Positions 5,861-6,005 of a stretch of 6,005 nucleotides of DNA are shown here, piece after piece; the first letter of the stretch is position 1, and the number at the start of each line of letters is the position of its first letter. The position numbers and the translations under genes were made by a program. The DNA is from Candidatus Latescibacteria bacterium 4484_107 (GTDB taxonomy: Bacteria > Latescibacterota > 4484-107), in NCBI GenBank assembly GCA_002059205.1, contig MVCQ01000101.1, positions 1-6,005 of the forward strand, read 5' to 3'. Under the pieces are notes generated by a model, which ran no database searches, had not been told where the DNA came from, and was given only the letters and a program-made list of their open reading frames with translations.

Positions 5861-5956
5861 GATAAAAGTTGAAAGTCCCCGCCCCCTCTCCTTTTTTATC
5901 TTTCATCTTTCATCTTGAGACTTTTATCTTTTATCTTGGTGTAGAGAGAGGCGGGG
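5852..5956 (+). repeat. Interleaved inverted-repeat element 2 (heptads plus C-rich/G-rich tract) downstream of lspA
   Basis: Arm a (5852-5876) is AAAGGAT, AAGATAA, AAGTTGA, AAGT and contains the lspA stop. Tract b (5877-5891) is CCCCGCCCCCTCTCC. Arm a' (5896-5937) is six perfect-period heptads: TTATCTT, TCATCTT, TCATCTT, GAGACTT, TTATCTT, TTATCTT. Tract b' (5944-5956) is GAGAGAGGCGGGG. AAGATAAAAGT at 5859-5869 is an exact 11-nt complement of 5920-5930. GGCGGGG of b' pairs exactly with CCCCGCC of b, and GAGA/TCTC pairs beyond a 3-nt bulge. The order a-b-a'-b' is the same as in the element after ileS, with unrelated heptad sequence. Confidence 0.82.
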
Positions 5957-5960
5957 AGGT

Positions 5961-5971
5961 AAAAGGAGGAG
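5961..5971 (+). promoter_or_regulatory. Ribosome binding site of the last gene
   Basis: AAAAGGAGGAG is a near-perfect Shine-Dalgarno sequence, 7 nt before a TTG codon at 5979. It starts 4 nt after the b' tract of the preceding repeat element. It is the main reason for calling a gene start with a non-ATG codon. Confidence 0.75.
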
Positions 5972-5978
5972 AAAAATT

Positions 5979-6005
5979 TTGGAGTTCTTCATATCGGAGG
6001 AAGAA
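5979..6005 (+). CDS. Start of a probable RluA-family pseudouridine synthase (3' truncated by the window)
   Basis: Nine codons from TTG at 5979 to the window end read MEFFISEEE, with the TTG decoded as Met. A very strong ribosome binding site precedes it. The identity is inferred from position, because lspA is commonly followed by an rluD-type pseudouridine synthase gene, and from the N-terminus, which looks like the short lead-in to the S4-like domain (F-x-I/V-x-E-E-E) in that family. Nine residues cannot prove this. The product would isomerise uridines in rRNA or tRNA in the cytoplasm. Confidence 0.45.

Noticed and set aside
5896..5937. CRISPR-like or minisatellite array
   Set aside because: The units are only 7 nt with no spacers, so it is a short tandem array and not CRISPR.

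Overview
The window is bacterial and tightly packed, with every gene on the plus strand. It has two parts. Positions 1 to about 1667 form an accessory cluster of toxin-antitoxin (TA) modules. Positions 1759 to 6005 form a housekeeping run: isoleucyl-tRNA synthetase (ileS), a TraR/DksA-type zinc-finger protein, signal peptidase II (lspA), and the first codons of a probable RluA-family pseudouridine synthase. The IleRS is the long IleRS2 type. The order ileS2 - traR/dksA-like - lspA - rluA-like, together with moderate-to-high GC, fits an uncultured Gram-negative lineage such as the PVC or Omnitrophota neighbourhood. That placement is inference from synteny recalled from memory, not a proof.

TA region: the C-terminal end of an antitoxin (1-75) overlaps a RelE/ParE toxin (72-326). 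Next comes a decayed 3' end of a second hicA (about 381-413) with its 3' flank (414-479). An intact hicBA pair follows (529-956), then a second copy of the same 3' flank (957-1023). A third module closes the cluster: a Phd/YefM-like antitoxin (1082-1327) overlapping a RelE-like toxin (1317-1667). The intact hicBA pair is therefore bracketed by direct repeats. By hand count the non-coding part of the repeat is better conserved than the hicA tail beside it, which makes it look like a cassette boundary.

Housekeeping region: ileS carries GVHH where class I synthetases normally have HxGH, the swapped signature known from mupirocin-hyper-resistant IleRS2 enzymes. Two gene junctions, ileS/traR and lspA/rluA-like, each hold a compact element with the same architecture. 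A block of 7-nt repeats (a) overlaps the upstream stop codon and is followed by a C-rich pyrimidine tract (b). After that come the inverted complement of the heptads (a') and then a G-rich complement of the tract (b'), just before the next gene's ribosome binding site. The order a-b-a'-b' is interleaved rather than nested, so a/a' and b/b' pairings should compete. The two elements share layout but not sequence. These paired elements are the most unusual structure in the window.

Within the operon, IleRS charges tRNA-Ile, the TraR/DksA-like protein probably modulates RNA polymerase, and LspA processes lipoprotein signal peptides. The RluA-like enzyme would modify rRNA or tRNA. Overlapping or close genes suggest co-transcription. 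I saw no rRNA, tRNA, CRISPR array, insertion sequence or convincing promoter.
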